51,745 bases of DNA from Pantoea latae (GTDB lineage Bacteria; Pseudomonadota; Gammaproteobacteria; Enterobacterales; Enterobacteriaceae), in NCBI RefSeq assembly GCF_002077695.1, contig NZ_MWUE01000046.1:1-51745 (forward strand). Reading direction: 5' to 3'. This document shows positions 50,587 to 51,745 of the stretch, one piece after another. The position numbers and the translations under genes were made by a program. Positions within the stretch are counted from its first letter, which is position 1. Each line of letters begins with the position of its first letter. The notes under the pieces were generated by a model. It was not told the DNA's origin. It did no database searches and saw only the letters and a list, made by a program, of their open reading frames with translations.

Positions 50587-50774
50587 AGAGAGATAAGTAA
50601 AGTGGGTGAATATCATCATGCTAACCAAATGTGTGGCGCCGCGCACCGTTTTTACCGTAAAAAAGGGTATTTAAACGCGGGCATCACGCGTGAGGCGATG
50701 GTGCGGCGCGCGGCGACGCGCTATATTGGTTAACTGTTCCGAATTTATTAAAACGATTTTAAAAAGGGTGCGCG

Positions 50775-51566
50775 ATGGCCGCCAGTGAAAACGATAAACA
50801 ACCCGACGCCGTTTCCTCTGTAATGAAGGTGTTCGGCATTCTACAGGCGCTGGGCGAAGAGCGCGACCACGGCATTACCGAGCTGGCGCAGCGCGTCATG
50901 ATGTCGAAAAGCACCGTTTACCGCTTTCTGCAAACCATGAAGGCGCTGGGTTATGTGACGCAGGAAGGGGAGAGCGAAAAATATTCCCTGACGCTGAAGC
51001 TGTTTGAACTGGGCGCGAAAGCGCTGCAGAACGTCGATCTGATCCGCAGCGCCGACGTGCAGATGCGCGAGCTCTCCCGCCTGACCAAAGAGACGATTCA
51101 CCTCGGCGCGCTGGAAGAGGACAGCATCGTCTACATCCATAAGATCGACTCGCTCTACAATCTGCGCATGTACTCGCGCATCGGGCGCCGTAATCCGCTG
51201 CATACCACGGCAATCGGCAAAGTGCTGCTCGCCTGGCGCGACCGCGCCGAAGTCCAGGAGATCCTGAAAGATGTCGAGTTCAAGCGCAGCACCGCCAACA
51301 CCATCGTCTCTAGCGAGGCGCTGATCGCGGTGCTGGATCAGGTGAAAGCGCAGGGTTTCGGCGAAGATAACGAAGAACAGGAAGAGGGATTGCGCTGCAT
51401 CGCCGTGCCGGTTTTCGACCGCTTCGGCGTGGTGATCGCCGGCCTGAGCATCTCTTTCCCGACGATTCGTTTCTCAGAAGAGGCGAAAAGCGACTATGTG
51501 GCGATGCTGCATCGCGCGGCGCGCACGCTCTCCGCTGAGATGGGCTATCACCACTACGCCTTCTGA
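50775..51566 (+). CDS. kdgR: Transcriptional regulator KdgR
   Basis: 263-residue IclR-family repressor of pectin/galacturonate degradation and KDG metabolism genes, released by 2-keto-3-deoxygluconate. An N-terminal winged helix-turn-helix (GITELAQRVMMSKSTVYRFLQTM) is followed by the effector-binding domain (RMYSRIGRRNPLHTTAIGKVLLAW and EEGLRCIAVPVFDRFGVVIAGLSIS). The Eda aldolase in this window is the usual end-point of that pathway. No clear KdgR box was found here. Confidence 0.96.
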   Translation: MAASENDKQPDAVSSVMKVFGILQALGEERDHGITELAQRVMMSKSTVYRFLQTMKALGYVTQEGESEKYSLTLKLFELGAKALQNVDLIRSADVQMRELSRLTKETIHLGALEEDSIVYIHKIDSLYNLRMYSRIGRRNPLHTTAIGKVLLAWRDRAEVQEILKDVEFKRSTANTIVSSEALIAVLDQVKAQGFGEDNEEQEEGLRCIAVPVFDRFGVVIAGLSISFPTIRFSEEAKSDYVAMLHRAARTLSAEMGYHHYAF

Positions 51567-51604
51567 CCAAAAATAGCGGCCTTTTCATTTACGCGTGTGA
51601 GCAT

Positions 51605-51745
51605 GCTGGGGTGCGGGCCACTGCGCCTCCTCTGCTGCCGGGCCGTCCTCGCGCCGCTTCGCGGTGCCTTCGGCTGCAACGTCGTGCCGGACGGACCGTT
51701 CGGGTACGGCCATCCAGGCCTACCCGAACTGCCGGTCGCATCCCT
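51605..51745 (+). repeat. GC-rich structured repeat, copy 2 (cut by the window end)
   Basis: Shares GTCCTCGCGCCGCT (51645-51658) and GACGGACCG (51690-51698) with copy 1, with the same 31-nt spacing. The following hairpin is GTTCGGGTA (51698-51706) with TACCCGAAC (51721-51729), inner GGCC/GGCC (708-711 and 717-720 of the last 1 kb), and a 5-nt loop. Stem bases differ from copy 1 but pairing is kept. It lies just 3' of kdgR in the same orientation. The element runs off the window. Confidence 0.6.

Noticed and set aside
50587..50774. KdgR autoregulatory operator between yebQ and kdgR
   Set aside because: AT-rich sequence is present, but no palindrome close to the KdgR consensus was found.

Overview
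The window is a chromosomal segment of a gamma-proteobacterium of the order Enterobacterales. Gene content and order follow the Escherichia coli block argS - yecM - cutC - cmoBA - yecNE - aspS - nudB - yebC - ruvCAB - znuBC/znuA - mepM - lpxM - pykA - hexR - zwf - eda - purT - yebE - ptrB - exoX - holE - yobA - yebZY - sdsR - pphA - rsmF - letBA - msrC - proQ - prc - htpX - yebQ/kdgR. The high GC content, heavy use of GCG/CTG/CGC codons and the insertions and losses relative to E. coli suggest an Erwiniaceae member (Pantoea/Mixta/Erwinia-like). That assignment is inference. No tRNA, rRNA, CRISPR array, prophage or intact insertion sequence was seen.

Layout. 1-5.2 kb: argS with its own promoter, an unlisted 40-residue membrane peptide, yecM, a MalY/PatB-type C-S lyase and cutC. 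5.2-9.9 kb: an unrecognised exported protein, a LysE-type exporter, and the leftward yecE-yecN-cmoA-cmoB group, which includes tRNA wobble-uridine modification. 10-15.5 kb: aspS-nudB, then yebC-ruvC-ruvA-ruvB (Holliday junction resolution) with a LexA box before ruvA. 15.5-20.5 kb: zinc uptake znuBC/znuA around a Zur operator, followed by envelope genes mepM and lpxM. 20.5-22.9 kb: an accessory patch with an orphan pilin, AT-rich DNA and an MdfA-like drug exporter. 22.9-28 kb: central carbon genes pykA, hexR, zwf and eda, with no edd between zwf and eda. 28-34.9 kb: purT with a PurR box, yebE, ptrB, exoX, holE, copC/copD-like genes and yebY.

34.9-38.4 kb is the most distinctive part. Between yebY and pphA lies a stress-associated patch: the sigma-S-dependent sRNA SdsR, a KGG-repeat stress protein, a likely IraP-type anti-adaptor, a manganese catalase with all five metal ligands, a 68-residue protein of unknown function, and a 35-residue membrane peptide. 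In E. coli this interval is much shorter. 38.4-51.7 kb returns to the conserved backbone: pphA, rsmF, letB/letA (lipid transport), msrC, proQ, prc, htpX (with a heat-shock promoter) and divergent yebQ/kdgR.

The two ends of the window carry diverged copies of one GC-rich structured repeat. Each copy lies just 3' of a gene (argS, kdgR) in that gene's orientation. Both keep a 31-nt spacing between conserved blocks, followed by a hairpin whose stem sequence differs but still pairs. Together with the stress patch, this is the best candidate for something undescribed.
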